Positions 11,516-22,756 of a stretch of 64,000 nt of DNA are shown piece by piece. Both the position numbers and the translations under genes were made by a program. A model generated the notes under the pieces. That model was not told the DNA's origin and did not search any database. It worked only from the letters and a program-made list of their open reading frames with translations. Position 1 is the first letter of the stretch, and every line of letters begins with the position of its first letter. The DNA is from Tamarix chinensis (Eukaryota > Streptophyta > Magnoliopsida > Caryophyllales > Tamaricaceae): positions 58,037,523-58,101,522 of the forward strand of contig CM060172.1 in the NCBI GenBank assembly GCA_030549775.1. Reading direction: 5' to 3'.

Positions 11516-12436
11516 CAGAGAGAGATTTTCTACGAGAAGAAAGAACACCACATTCCACCCCCAAGCCTCCACCTTTTCATGGATCACCTTTAGGCCACAA
11601 CTTGAAACCCTCTCCGCCACCACAATATCTTGCAGATAACACTTGGGGGGGGACCACAGCATCGACTTGCAGGGAAAAAGAAGGAAGAAAGGTGACAGCT
11701 TGCAAGGTGCTAAATCATAGGCACTTTGGAGATTTAATCCCTCACTTTTTTTGTACTTTTGGCAACTTTATTTGCAGGTTATGATTACTTGTTAATTTTG
11801 TATTAACTTTAGTCATATAATAGCTTGCACTTAGGGAGAATTGCTTGCACTCAACCCCCAAATCAGCCAAAAGGATGGGACTAGAAGATGGGCCCATGAT
11901 TTGGGATGGGGAAATCCATACAAGGCTGGTAAGAATTAAACTAGGATGGTTACATGATGGGTGGCTAGATAGTTTAAATTCTAAATATCTCGTACATCTA
12001 GTTGGGAATGGTTATTTTAAAACTAAAGGTTTGCACTAGTATATAAGTGTAAGAAATGGCTGAATGAAAGGGTCTTTGGTCTGCCCATTCTCCTCCTTAT
12101 TCAAGTGAGCCACGTCCTTGGTTAGTGCATACCTTGGTTGATTCATATTCAAATTCTCGTATCTTTTATCTTAGGTATTGAATTGCTTAAGTGGTAGATT
12201 CAAGTGTATGCACTAAGGGTTACTTAGTTCATATATTGTTCTCTTCATCTCCCCTCTTTCATTCTCATTTTTGGTAGTTATTGGTAGCTATCATCTTAGT
12301 TCCTAATCTTAACCTAATTTACATCCGCCATACATCAACCCCACTCCCCTGCGGTCACCTTTGCTGAGGTTAGCCCCTAGCCACCTGCCAAAACCATCGG
12401 TGCTTCCCCCTTCCCTTAGGCATCAGTTGTTGGTGT
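11516..12436 (+). other. LTR-like DNA after the integrase relic
   Basis: No gene is visible. TATATAAG at 12040-12047, followed by a short leader-like stretch, suggests this is the decayed 3' LTR of the gypsy relic or part of LTR piece f. It ends where the Athila element is inserted. Confidence 0.35.
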
Positions 12437-12441
12437 TGCAG

Positions 12442-14049
12442 TGGTAGTGGTCGTTATGCACTATAAATTAAATTCTTATTTTTCACCGAAATATATTATG
12501 AACAATTAGCATAGGGTGAGTAAGAGTCGATCCCACGGGAAGAATGTAATTTTTCTATTTTTAAATCAAACTTCATGATCATTGTGATTACTATGCCTTA
12601 ACCTTCTACTAACTAAGACAAAAGAAATTGCGTATTATTTATAAAATTATCTTAATTTAAATAAGGAGTAAAAGTCTAGAATTATTGATTAAATTCTGTT
12701 TATGCTAAAAAGTCTCGACTTGAGTACGTTTGGGGGATTAATGGGGAATAATTAAATCTAAATCTAACTATGCTAGATGCAATAAACTAATCTAAATAGT
12801 TACAGTTGAGCAACAATTAGATTTCAGCACACAAATTCAACTATTAGTTTGGTTATCTTCCCACAAAGTCAATCTGGCAAGTTAATTGTAGAGAATAAAC
12901 TATCTATTTTCTCCCTGTTCTCCTTTACTAATTAAAACCGAACCAGCTCGATTTTAATTTCTCATCAAATAATCCTGCGGAAAACGTAATTAACCCTATG
13001 AAAATCTATTCAAGTTACCAAGAATAGAACTTCCCTAGATTATGCATTACTCTAATTTAGAGTTAGTCGTCCGACCGACCAACCCTGAATTAGTTGTTCC
13101 CAATCATCATTGATCTAATAGCAATTACGGACTAAAATTCAACGACAATAGCTGATTCATCATCGAACAAAGCAAAAAAAAAACATCTTCAGCTTCATCC
13201 ATATATACGAATCATAAATAAATTATTTCGAGCAAGACATAAATACCAAATCGAACTGGTGGGTTAAACATATACCTGAAATATTTATCTCAAACCCTCG
13301 AAATCATGACGAACACTAAACCAATAAAATTGAATATTTGAAAGTAATCGAATTCAAGAAGTTAGATACAAGAAGATATACGAGTAAGAAGAACTCATTC
13401 AATTTTTATCAGAATCTGTTTACTTGATCCCCGTTGCGACCCGTTGAGTCAAGCTTCAGATTCTTCCTCCACTGGTTTCGACCTAGCCCGTCTCCAATGG
13501 CTTATGTTCTTCTTCGATTCGCACACCTTCTTGCCCTAATTCCTTTGTTCAATTGCTCGCAAGTTGGAGTGATTTCGGCTTCGTCCGATAAATTGTTTGC
13601 TGCCCTATTCGGTTGTGTTATCGGGATTTATATAGAGGTGTGCATCTGTTGATTCTGCTGTTATTCCGCTCGAGCTCATGAACCGCCTCCGTTTTTGTAG
13701 CTACCCTCCCGTTGATTCTGCTGAATTTGTTTGGTTGAGGTGCTGAAATTAATTGAAAACAGTATCATTAGCCGTGTAAATGGAAGTCTCGTGGCTTCTA
13801 ACCGGCTTTTGCGTGTGTGTGTATATATCTATATATATATATATATATATATAGATATATAGATATAGATAGATAGATATATTTCTTTTAAACATAAGGT
13901 AATAATATATGCAAATTAAGTCCATTTAATAAAATTTTAATATGATGAGTCTAGGTCCAAAATTATAATGCAACCTATATTTAATGATACAAAAATTAGC
14001 TAAACAGAACACTTAGATAAATGAAATATGATATATTATGCACTGATCA
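12442..14049 (-). repeat. Athila 3' LTR
   Basis: This direct copy of 21156-22751 starts TGGTAGTGG and ends CTGATCA on the plus strand. A TATATAAAT box lies at about 13628-13636 on the minus strand. The TA/TAGA microsatellite at 13828-13880 differs in length and composition from the other LTR. Confidence 0.93.
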
Positions 14050-14064
14050 AATTCCCCCACACTT
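14050..14064 (-). other. polypurine tract at the 3' LTR
   Basis: The minus strand reads AAGTGTGGGGGAATT directly against the 3' LTR. This is the usual position and style of the plus-strand primer of Athila/Tat elements. Confidence 0.75.
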
Positions 14065-15267
14065 AGGCCTTTTGGTCGTCCTCGATCAAAGTAAATAAAA
14101 CTTAGAATTGAGATGAAACATATACTAGATATCTTGTAGAACTCCTATCACATCTTTGCTTACCCTTAAAGGAAACACCAAACCTAGTAGAAAAATTTAG
14201 CAGCAAACTAAAAACATTTTTATCTAAGTAGTTAAAAGATTAAGTTATGGAAAACATTTTGTGGTGTTAGTGACTCCATATGCAAGTGATTCTTTAGCTC
14301 TAGCAAACTAGCAAGATTCATCAATATGATACAAATGCGGAAAATAAATCGAAATAAATGCAAAAATGTTCACATCTCACTTTGTTATAACTTAAAACAT
14401 GAACAATCTAGACGTTGTAAATGCTACGACATCTAGATGTAAGGCATCTTGATTGGACTGAATTTAATCTTTTAGTTGATTCCTCAAACTTCCTACACAT
14501 TTATAAGTGTATGGGTCATCCTTCCACTGTACTTTGGTCTCAAAGGAGTATTTGATATCTTAGCTATAATTTTTTTTTATTATTCTTGAGCCATGCTTCG
14601 ACCAAACAGGTGCATTTTATGCTCCATCCTATTTAGTACAAGGATTTAATGGAATTTATCCACCCCTTGCTTCCCACATTGGTACCTCAAGTTTTTTTTT
14701 TGAATCAAATATTTCTCCAGTAACCAATAGTAGTCAAAAGTCCCCAAGGAAGTCTAAGTACTAATTAAGTGGATTAAAAATAGCAAAGTCCTCCCTCGGT
14801 ACCTTACATCAAGAGCCATTAAAAAGAACTATAAGAGATCACTCATATATTAAAATTTACGGATGCCCGTGTGCTAGAGATTTAGAATTCCTAGCATATG
14901 TAATCTAAATTTTTTTTTAAGTTAGTTTCAGAAAGAAATAAAACTGTTAGATTAGAGTTTGCTGCTACTTTTTCTACCAACTTGTTAAATCCAAAAGGGG
15001 TTATGTGCTCGTCAACTTCTTTTTGAAATACCTTACAAAAGATGACACAAACAAACTTTTTAGCATAAGGGTTATTCAAATTAGGAGCTCAACACATGAA
15101 AACAACCAGTATCATTGTGCAGCCTAAATGAATTTTTAGGAGAAGTCCATTTTTTTTTGCACTAATCACTGCATAACCTGCAGATTCAGTAAGGAAAATA
15201 TATCTATATAGGCCCAACCAATAACAGCATTTTTTTTATATTGCAGATAGAAATTTTCATTTTCCTC
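14065..15267 (-). other. Athila non-coding 3' region
   Basis: About 1.2 kb lies between the two PPT-like tracts. Only short chance ORFs occur (the longest is 62 codons), so the env-like gene of some Athila elements is absent or decayed beyond recognition. Confidence 0.55.
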
Positions 15268-15305
15268 TCCCCCACACTTAAACTTTACATTGTCCTCAAT
15301 GTAAA
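15268..15305 (-). other. second PPT-like tract with adjoining hairpin
   Basis: The minus strand reads TTAAGTGTGGGGGAG around 15268-15282. The preceding 22 bases (15305-15284 on the minus strand) form a perfect 9-bp stem, TTTACATTG and CAATGTAAA, with an AGGA loop. The tract duplicates the core of the terminal PPT, AAGTGTGGGGGA. Confidence 0.6.
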
Positions 15306-15612
15306 TCTAAGATGAAGTAGAGTGAGAAGGTAGATCTTATAATATTATGTTCCTGTTTCAATAGCATCTTATACTCTTAATTTCAGCAGAGACCATAAGC
15401 AATAAATCAGCAATGAAACCATATCCTAATTGCAACAGAAATTAATATATTCAGTGATTGCACAAATCTATATCAAAGCACCATCATGCAGTTGAAAGGG
15501 CAGCATTTATTTTACTAAAATGATCTGCTAAAAACATGGAAATAAAATATCAAGGAAATAATAATAAAGTGATGAGAGTGAAAGAATGCAAATCTGGTTG
15601 TTTATTCTTTTT

Positions 15613-15662
15613 GGGTTGCCTCCCAAGTAGCGCCTTTGGTTTATGTCGTTGGCTCGACGTAC
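15613..15662 (-). other. conserved motif downstream of pol
   Basis: Directly after the pol stop the minus strand contains GTCGAGCCAACGAC, an inverted repeat (GTCG...CGAC), and then GGCGCTACTTGGGAGGCAAC. I recognise the GCGCTTNTTGGGAGGCAACCC type of word as recurrent after pol in Athila/Tat-like plant elements. Its role is not known to me. Confidence 0.5.
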
Positions 15663-15670
15663 TTTCTCGT

Positions 15671-17281
15671 TCACGGTTCTTTAAGCAAAATTTCTTCAAC
15701 CACTGAGGCATGTAATCGATCATAAAACGGTTTTAGTCTATGTCCATTCACCTTAAAAATCTTGGAAGTCTGTAAACTTTTGATCTCCACTGCACCATAA
15801 GGAAAAACATTAGTAATAATAAAGGGGCCCAACCATCTAGATTGAAGTTTACCAGGAAATAACTTTAGCTTAGAATTAAACAACAACACTTTCTGTCCAA
15901 TATTAAATGTTTTCCTAGCTAACTTCTTGTCGTGAAAGGCTTTGGTCTTCTCCTTATAAATCCTTGCATTATTATACGCCTCCAACCTTAATTCCTCAAG
16001 TTCAGATAACTGTAGCTTCCTTTCTTTGCCAGCTAATTCATAATCTAAATTACATTTTTTCACTGCCCAATATGATTTATGCTCTAACTCAACAGGAAGG
16101 TGACAAGTTTTTCGAAAGACTAACCTGTAAGGAGACATGCCTATTGGGGTTTTGTAAGCGGTCCTATAAGCCCAAAGTGCATCATCTAAACGTGTACTCC
16201 AATCCTTTCGGTTTGGATTTACCATTTTCTCCAAAATAGATTTGATTTCCCTATTAGACACTTCTGCTTGTCCATTAGTTTGAGGATGATAGGCAGTAGA
16301 AACACGGTGGGTTACATGATATTTTTCCAAAAGAGTTCCCACAGCTTTATTACAAAAATGTGTACCTCGGTCACTTATAATAGCTTTTGGTACACCAAAT
16401 CTATTAAAAATGTGACTCTTAAGAAATTTAATCACAGTTTTCGCATCATCTACTTTTACTGCTACAGCCTCTATCCATTTTGAAACATAATCAACAGCAA
16501 GCAATATATAAACATTACCAAAAGAAGCAGGGAAAGGGCCCATGTAATCAATACCCCATATGTCAAAAATTTCACAAATTAGAATACCATGTTGAGGCAT
16601 TTCTTGTTTGCGGGACAAATTTCCTATCCTTTGGCACTGCTCACATGTCCTGCAAAACAAATATGCATCTCGATATACTGTAGGCCAATAAAATCCACAT
16701 TCTAATACCTTATGTGCTGTCCGTTTTGGCCCAAAGTGCCCACCACTTTCTAATGAATGACAAAAATTTAATATAGACTGATGTTCTATCTCAGGAACAC
16801 ACCTGCGAAAAATCTGGTCAGAGCATGATCTCCATAAATAAGGGTCATCCCAAACATAGTACTTAGATTCAGCCTTAATTTTATCCTTTTGTGCTCTTGT
16901 CAGATCATTTGGAAAAATCTTTGTAACTAAATAATTGCAAATGTCAGCATACCAAGGCAAATCAGTATTTAATAATGAATAAAGCTGTTCATCAGGAAAA
17001 AATTCTGAAATTATAGGCCAATCGTCTCTAGGTAATATACGACTAAGATGATCTGCTACTAAGTTTTCTGCACCTTTTTTATCTCTGATTTCTAAGTCAA
17101 ACTCCTGTAATAAAAGCATCCACCTTAATAACCTAGGCTTTGACTCTCTTTTCTTCAAAAGATATTTAAGTGCAGCATGATCAGAGAAAACAACGACTTT
17201 GGTTCCTAGAAGATATGATCGAAATTTTTCTAATGCAAAAACAATAGCATACATCTCCTTCTCAGTTACTGTGTAATTACA
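15671..17281 (-). pseudogene. Athila pol, C-terminal part: RNase H end and integrase
   Basis: This continues the frame of the gag-pol reading after the TAG at 17282-17284. The first Met is at 17254 (527 residues). Residues below are counted from that Met. They include the end of RNase H ([10 protein letters not shown] near 24-33), the integrase HHCC zinc finger (H173, H181, C201, C204), the catalytic triad D236, D295 and E331 with 35 residues between the last two, and the C-terminal GPF/Y module (SRWLGPF near 472-478). There is no chromodomain, as expected for Athila. All key residues are present and no further stop is seen, so only the upstream amber separates it from the rest of pol. Translation from the internal Met alone is unlikely to be meaningful. 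Confidence 0.9.
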
Positions 17282-20200
17282 CTACGCATGATCCAAAGAC
17301 TTAGATGCATAATATATGACATAAGGTTCTTTGTCTTTTCTTTGACCTAAAACAGCCCCAACTGCTCTATTACTTGCATCACACATGACTTCAAAAGGTA
17401 AACTCCAATCAGGAGCTCTAATAACAGGTGCAGTAATTAACCTTTCTTTCAATTCATCAAAAGCGTTTTTGCACTTATCATCAAAATTAAAAGTGGAGTC
17501 TTTAGCTAACAATGCACACAAGGGTGATGCAATTTTTGAAAAATCCTTGATAAAACGTCGATAAAAACCGGCATGCCCAAGAAATGATCTAATGTCTCTA
17601 ACACAATTTGGGTAAGCAATAGAACTAATTACCTCTGTCTTTGCTTTATCAACTTCCAAACCTTTTGAACTTACCACATGGCCTAAGACTACACCTTGCT
17701 CTACCATGAAATGGCATTTTTCATAATTTAAAACAAGGTTACCTTCTATGCAGCGTTGCAAAATGAGAGAAAGATTATGGAGACATAAATCAAATGAATT
17801 ACCAAAAACTGTAAAATCATCCATAAATACTTCCATCTCATGTCCAAGAAAATCAGAAAAAACACTCATCATGCACCTTTGAAAAGTACCTGGGGCATTA
17901 CAAAGTCCAAAAGGCATTCTCCTAAAGGCAAATGTACCAAAAGGGCAAGTAAAAGTGGTTTTTTCCTGATCCTCAGGAGCTATGGCAATTTGTGTATACC
18001 CTGAATAGCCATCTAAGAAACAAAAGTGTGACTGTCCTGCTAGTTTTTCCAACATTTGATCAATAAAGGGTAATGGGAAGTGATCTTTCCTAGTCACTTG
18101 ATTTAATTTCCTGTAGTCAATACACACTCTCCACCCATTTTGCACCCTAGTTGGAACAAGTATACCTTTATTATTTTCTACTACAATTATTCCACTCTTT
18201 TTTGGTACTACATGGATGGGGCTAACCCAATTTGAATCAGAAATAGGGTATATAAATCCTGCATCTAACCATTTCATTATCTCCTTTTTCACAACTTCCA
18301 TCATTGGCGGGTTTAACCTACGTTGAGCCTCTCTAATGGATTTTGCTTTTTCTTCTAAGAGGATTCTATGCATACACACAGTAGGGCTAATTCCTTTTAT
18401 GTCTGCAATGGTCCATCCTATAGCTTCCTTGTGTTTCCTACGTATCTGCAGCAGTTTTTCTTCTTGAGTTGGGGTTAAAACATTTGAGATAATCACTGTT
18501 AAAGCATTTTCTTCACCAAGATAAGCATATTTAAGATTAGAGGGAAGGGGCTTTAATTCCAATTCAGGTGCTTGCTCAATGGATGGGGTTAGTTTAGAAA
18601 AAGCAGTAGGTAGAAGGAAATGAGAAGAACTTTCAGATTTATCCATAATTAAAGAACCATTTGCCAATAAGATATTTTCAACCTCATTCATCCCTTCAAC
18701 AAGTTCAGCATGTGTAAGCACATTATTCTCAAAAATTTCTTTCACAATTTCATCAATCATATCATTAGAATCAATAGAGCATATGGAATAAATGTCACTA
18801 GGGTATTTCATTGCATCAAAGATATTATACTTTATAATCTCCCCATCAAATTCCATGGTTAAGTTACCCTCATGGACATCAATTTTAGCTCTAGAAGTTT
18901 TCATAAAAGGTCTTCCCAACAGTAAAGGCACATCTTTAGAAGAATCAGAAGAAGCACCCATGTCTAAAATGTAGAAATCAGCAGGGAATACTAACTCATT
19001 AACTTGCACTAAGACATCTTCTAGCACACCATCAGGATACGCATTAGATCTATCAGCAAGTTGAATTACCAAACCAGTTTTTTTTAAAGGCCCAAGATTG
19101 AGTGAATCAAAAATTGTTCTAGGCATAACATTTATTGAAGCACCTAAATCTAGCATGCACCTATCAAAATGAGTGCTTCCTATCTTACAAGGGATGGTGA
19201 ACATACCTGGATCCTTGCATTTCTGGGGTATTTTCTTTTGAATTACAGCAGAAATATTTTCCCCCACACTCACCTTTTCATTCTGTTTAAATTGTCTTTT
19301 ATTTGTGCAAAGTTCCTTTAGAAACTTGGCATAACGTGGAATTTGTTTGATGGCGTCCAAGAGGGGAATATTAATTTCCAGTTTTCTAAAAGTCTCAAGA
19401 ATTTCTTGATCAACTTCCTGTTTTTTCGACTTAGCTAACCTGGAAGGAAAAGGAGGCACATCTCTAAATCTATTAGCAGGAGAACCATTTGCAGGGTCAT
19501 CCTTTTCTTTATTCTCACTTTCTTTTTCTGTCTTAGGGATTACCTCTATTTCTTCCTCTATCTCATGCTTATTCTTCCTAGACTCTTCCAACTCCTTTCC
19601 ACTCCTAAGTGTTATGGCATTAACATTTTCTTTCGGGTTAGGGATGGGTTGAGAGGGAAGCTTTCGTGATAACTGAGTTTCTATGTTACCCAAACTAGTG
19701 CAGATTTGTCCTATCTGAGTATCTAATTGCTGAAGGTGAGCATCTGTTTTCTTTTGATACTCAGAACCATTAGTGTGAACCTGTCCAATTTGACTAGTTA
19801 ATTGTTTAACCATATCCTCAAGTGTAGAACTATAATTCTGGTTTTGAGGTAAATTTGTTGCAAAAGGAGGCCTAGCACTGTTTTGATTGGTATTAAAATA
19901 AGGTGGGTTTATTCTAGGTCCATATCTAAGGTTTGGGTGATCTTTCCACCCCTCATTATATGTATTTGAAAATGGATCATATTTCCTAAAGGGTTGGTTA
20001 TTAAAGCCACCAACAACATTTACATCTTGAACCTGTAAAGAAGGACATGCATCAGTAGTGTGGGTTAACTCAGTACAAATTCCACAAGCTCTAGCTTGGG
20101 AAGCACCTCCTGCAACAAGTTTAGATATGAGGGTAGTTAAATGAGCAACTTGTTGAGCATTCTCCTTAAGTTGATCCTGAATGACATGCACATTAATTTC

Positions 20201-20989
20201 ATTGACTCTATTAGTTTGACCTACTTCATTTCTGGTTCCAAATTGTTGTGAGTTTTCAGCCATATTAGAGATTAATAGCTTAGCTTGATCTGGAGTTTTA
20301 TCAACTAATGCACCACCACTTGATGCATCAATCATGCTCCTATCATAAGGTATTAGACCTTCATAAAAATATTGAATCAGTAATTGCTCACTAATTTGAT
20401 GTTGAGGACAACTAGCACATAGTCTTTTAAATCTTTCCCAATATTCATATAATGACTCATTTGAATTCTGCCTAATTCCACATATTGCTTTCCTAATTGA
20501 CCCTATTCTACTAGCAGGAAAGAATTTTTCAAGGAAAGTTTGCTGTAACAGAGCCCAAGTATTAATACTTCTAGCAGGCAAATAATATAACCAATCCTTA
20601 GCTAAATCATGCAAAGAGAAAGGAAAAGCTCTTAATTTAACTTGTTCTTCCTCTATACCATCAGGTCTCATAGTAGAACAAACGACCAAAAATTCTTTTA
20701 AATGCCTATGAGGGTCTTCTCCTACACGTCCATAAAATTTAGGAAGCATATTTAAAAAACCAGAATTAAGTTTAAGAGGTCTATCTAAGTTAGGAAAAAC
20801 AATACAGAGGGGTTGGTCTTCCACGTTTGGCTGAGAAAGTTGCTTCAATGTGGCCATCTCCTTACTTTGGTGGTTTTGAATGTCTATTTCCTCAAATAAG
20901 AATCTCAGGCTTCCTTCTATGATTTCTCCAATTACTCTACCACTACGCAGCTGCATACAAAACTGAGAAGAAAAATGAAAGAGAGTCAA
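17282..20989 (-). CDS. Athila gag-protease-RT-RNase H polyprotein (1235 codons, ends at amber)
   Basis: This encodes the capsid and most of the replication enzymes of the element. Domains in order: gag capsid at about 60-260 (KFYGRVGEDPHRHL; LYEYWERFKRLC); CCHC knuckle C302-C305-H310-C315; aspartic protease with DLGAS at 614-618; reverse transcriptase at about 890-1090 with D958 in the CIDYRKLN motif and the active-site FMDD at 1055-1058; and the start of RNase H with D1204. The frame closes at a TAG (17282-17284) inside RNase H, at a position where the family normally has Gln. That fits a C-to-T change. A second possible start is Met12, just before QLRSGR. The 5' LTR promoter lies about 1.3 kb upstream. 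No readthrough signal is recognised after the TAG. Confidence 0.92.
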   Translation of the reverse strand: MTLFHFSSQFCMQLRSGRVIGEIIEGSLRFLFEEIDIQNHQSKEMATLKQLSQPNVEDQPLCIVFPNLDRPLKLNSGFLNMLPKFYGRVGEDPHRHLKEFLVVCSTMRPDGIEEEQVKLRAFPFSLHDLAKDWLYYLPARSINTWALLQQTFLEKFFPASRIGSIRKAICGIRQNSNESLYEYWERFKRLCASCPQHQISEQLLIQYFYEGLIPYDRSMIDASSGGALVDKTPDQAKLLISNMAENSQQFGTRNEVGQTNRVNEINVHVIQDQLKENAQQVAHLTTLISKLVAGGASQARACGICTELTHTTDACPSLQVQDVNVVGGFNNQPFRKYDPFSNTYNEGWKDHPNLRYGPRINPPYFNTNQNSARPPFATNLPQNQNYSSTLEDMVKQLTSQIGQVHTNGSEYQKKTDAHLQQLDTQIGQICTSLGNIETQLSRKLPSQPIPNPKENVNAITLRSGKELEESRKNKHEIEEEIEVIPKTEKESENKEKDDPANGSPANRFRDVPPFPSRLAKSKKQEVDQEILETFRKLEINIPLLDAIKQIPRYAKFLKELCTNKRQFKQNEKVSVGENISAVIQKKIPQKCKDPGMFTIPCKIGSTHFDRCMLDLGASINVMPRTIFDSLNLGPLKKTGLVIQLADRSNAYPDGVLEDVLVQVNELVFPADFYILDMGASSDSSKDVPLLLGRPFMKTSRAKIDVHEGNLTMEFDGEIIKYNIFDAMKYPSDIYSICSIDSNDMIDEIVKEIFENNVLTHAELVEGMNEVENILLANGSLIMDKSESSSHFLLPTAFSKLTPSIEQAPELELKPLPSNLKYAYLGEENALTVIISNVLTPTQEEKLLQIRRKHKEAIGWTIADIKGISPTVCMHRILLEEKAKSIREAQRRLNPPMMEVVKKEIMKWLDAGFIYPISDSNWVSPIHVVPKKSGIIVVENNKGILVPTRVQNGWRVCIDYRKLNQVTRKDHFPLPFIDQMLEKLAGQSHFCFLDGYSGYTQIAIAPEDQEKTTFTCPFGTFAFRRMPFGLCNAPGTFQRCMMSVFSDFLGHEMEVFMDDFTVFGNSFDLCLHNLSLILQRCIEGNLVLNYEKCHFMVEQGVVLGHVVSSKGLEVDKAKTEVISSIAYPNCVRDIRSFLGHAGFYRRFIKDFSKIASPLCALLAKDSTFNFDDKCKNAFDELKERLITAPVIRAPDWSLPFEVMCDASNRAVGAVLGQRKDKEPYVIYYASKSLDHA

Positions 20990-21132
20990 AATTCTGAATT
21001 TTGTATTTTATAATTAAAACTGAGAAAGAGAAATTAATGGCAAGCTATATAAGAATAAATCACATGCAATAAGTAAATAGAAGTTTATGTACATGAATCA
21101 TGATCATAGAGAATAAAAAAAATTTAACACTT

Positions 21133-21150
21133 TCCCCGGCAACGGCGCCA
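21133..21150 (-). other. primer-binding site (tRNA-Asp-like)
   Basis: The minus strand reads TGGCGCCGTTGCCGGGGA, eighteen bases starting five bases inside the 5' LTR boundary. This is the primer site known from Athila-type elements and is attributed to tRNA-Asp. Confidence 0.88.
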
Positions 21151-21155
21151 AAATT

Positions 21156-22541
21156 TGGTAGTGGTCGTTATGCACTATAAATTAAATTCTTATTTTTCAC
21201 CGAAATATATTATGAACAATTAGCATAGGGTGAGTAAGAGTCGATCCCACGGGAAGAATGTAATTTTTCTATTTTTAAATCAAACTTCATGATCATTGTG
21301 ATTACTATGCCTTAACCTTCTACTAACTAAGACAAAAGAAATTGCGTATTATTTATAAAATTATCTTAATTTAAATAAGGAGTAAAAGTCTAGAATTATT
21401 GATTAAATTCTGTTTATGCTAAAAAGTCTCGACTTGAGTACGTTTGGGGGGATTAATGGGGAATAATTAAATCTAAATCTAACTATGCTAGATGCAATAA
21501 ACTAATCTAAATAGTTACAGTTGAGCAACAATTAGATTTCAGCACACAAATTCAACTATTAGTTTAGTTATCTTCCCACAAAGTCAATCTGGCAAGTTAA
21601 TTGTAGAGAATAAACTATCTATTTTCTCCCTGTTATCCTTTACTAATTAAAACCGAACCAGCTCGATTTTAATTTCTCATCAAATAATCCTGCGGAAAAC
21701 GTAATTAACCCTATGAAAATCTATTCAAGTTACCAAGAATAGAACTTCCCTAGATTATGCATTACTCTAATTTAGAGTTAGTCGTCCGACCGACCAACCC
21801 TGAATTAGTTGTTCCCAATCATCATTGATCTAATAGCAATTACGGACTAAAATTCAACGACAATAGCTGATTCATCATCGAACAAAGCAAAAAAAAACAT
21901 CTTCAGCTTCATCCATATATATGAATCATAAATAAATTATTTCGAGCAAGGCATAAATACCAAATCGAACTGGTGGGTTAAACATATACCTGAAATATTT
22001 ATCTCGAACCCTCGAAATCATGACGAACACTAAACCAATAAAATTGAATATTTGAAAGTAATCGAATTCAAGAAGTTAGATACAAGAAGATATACGAGTA
22101 AGAAGAACTCATTCAATTTTTATCAGAATCTGTTTACTTGATCCCCGTTGCGACCCGTTGAGTCAAGCTTCAGATTCTTCCTCCACTGGTTTCGACCTAG
22201 CCCGTCTCCAATGGCTTATGTTCTTCTTCGATTCACACACCTTCTTGCCCTAATTCCTTTGTTCAATTGCTCGCAAGTTGGAGTGATTTCGGCTTCGTCC
22301 GATAAATTGTTTGCTGCCCTATTCGGTTGTGTTATCGGGATTTATATAGAGGTGTGCATCTGTTGATTCTGCTGTTATTCCGCTCGAGCTCATGAACCGC
22401 CTCCGTTTTTGTAGCTACCCTCCCGTTGATTCTGCTGAATTTGTTTGGTTGAGGTGCTGAAATTAATTGAAAACAGTATCATTAGCCGTGTAAATGGAAG
22501 TCTCGTGGCTTCTAACCGGCTTTTGCGTGTGTGTGTATATA

Positions 22542-22586
<45 letters not shown>

Positions 22587-22751
22587 CTTTTAAACATAAG
22601 GTAATAATATATGCAAATTAAGTCCATTTAATAAAATTTTAATATGATGAGTCTAGGTCCAAAATTATAATGCAACCCATATTTAATGATACAAAAATTA
22701 GCTAAACAGAACACTTAGATAAATGAAATATGATATATTATGCACTGATCA
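21156..22751 (-). repeat. Athila 5' LTR
   Basis: Upstream LTR of the element in its sense direction. The promoter TATATAAAT lies at 22340-22348 on the minus strand. A pure (TA)n run at about 22547-22584 replaces the mixed TA/TAGA run of the other LTR. An open frame in each LTR (22148-22366 here) is antisense and not a gene. Confidence 0.93.
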
Positions 22752-22756
22752 TGTAG

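Larger units (their letters stand above)
12442..22751 (-). mobile_element. Athila-lineage Ty3/gypsy LTR retrotransposon, 10.3 kb, nearly intact
   Basis: The element is complete in reverse orientation. It has two LTRs of about 1.6 kb, a PBS at 21150-21133, gag-pol in one frame (20989-15671) interrupted by one amber codon, then about 1.6 kb of non-coding DNA with two PPT-like tracts. The flanks are TGCAG (12437-12441) and TGTAG (22752-22756), a target duplication with one mismatch. By eye the LTRs differ by about seven substitutions plus small indels and a TA-repeat length change, so insertion is recent. The Athila assignment rests on gag (SCPQHQISEQLLIQYFYEGL), the insertion between RT motifs (VENNKGILVPTRVQNGWRVC), and the tRNA-Asp-like PBS. 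No env-like ORF is present. It is inserted in older LTR-like DNA. Confidence 0.93.

Noticed and set aside
13434..13652. 72-codon open frame, repeated at 22148-22366
   Set aside because: It lies in both Athila LTRs, antisense to the element, and overlaps the LTR TATA box. It is preserved only because the LTRs are nearly identical.
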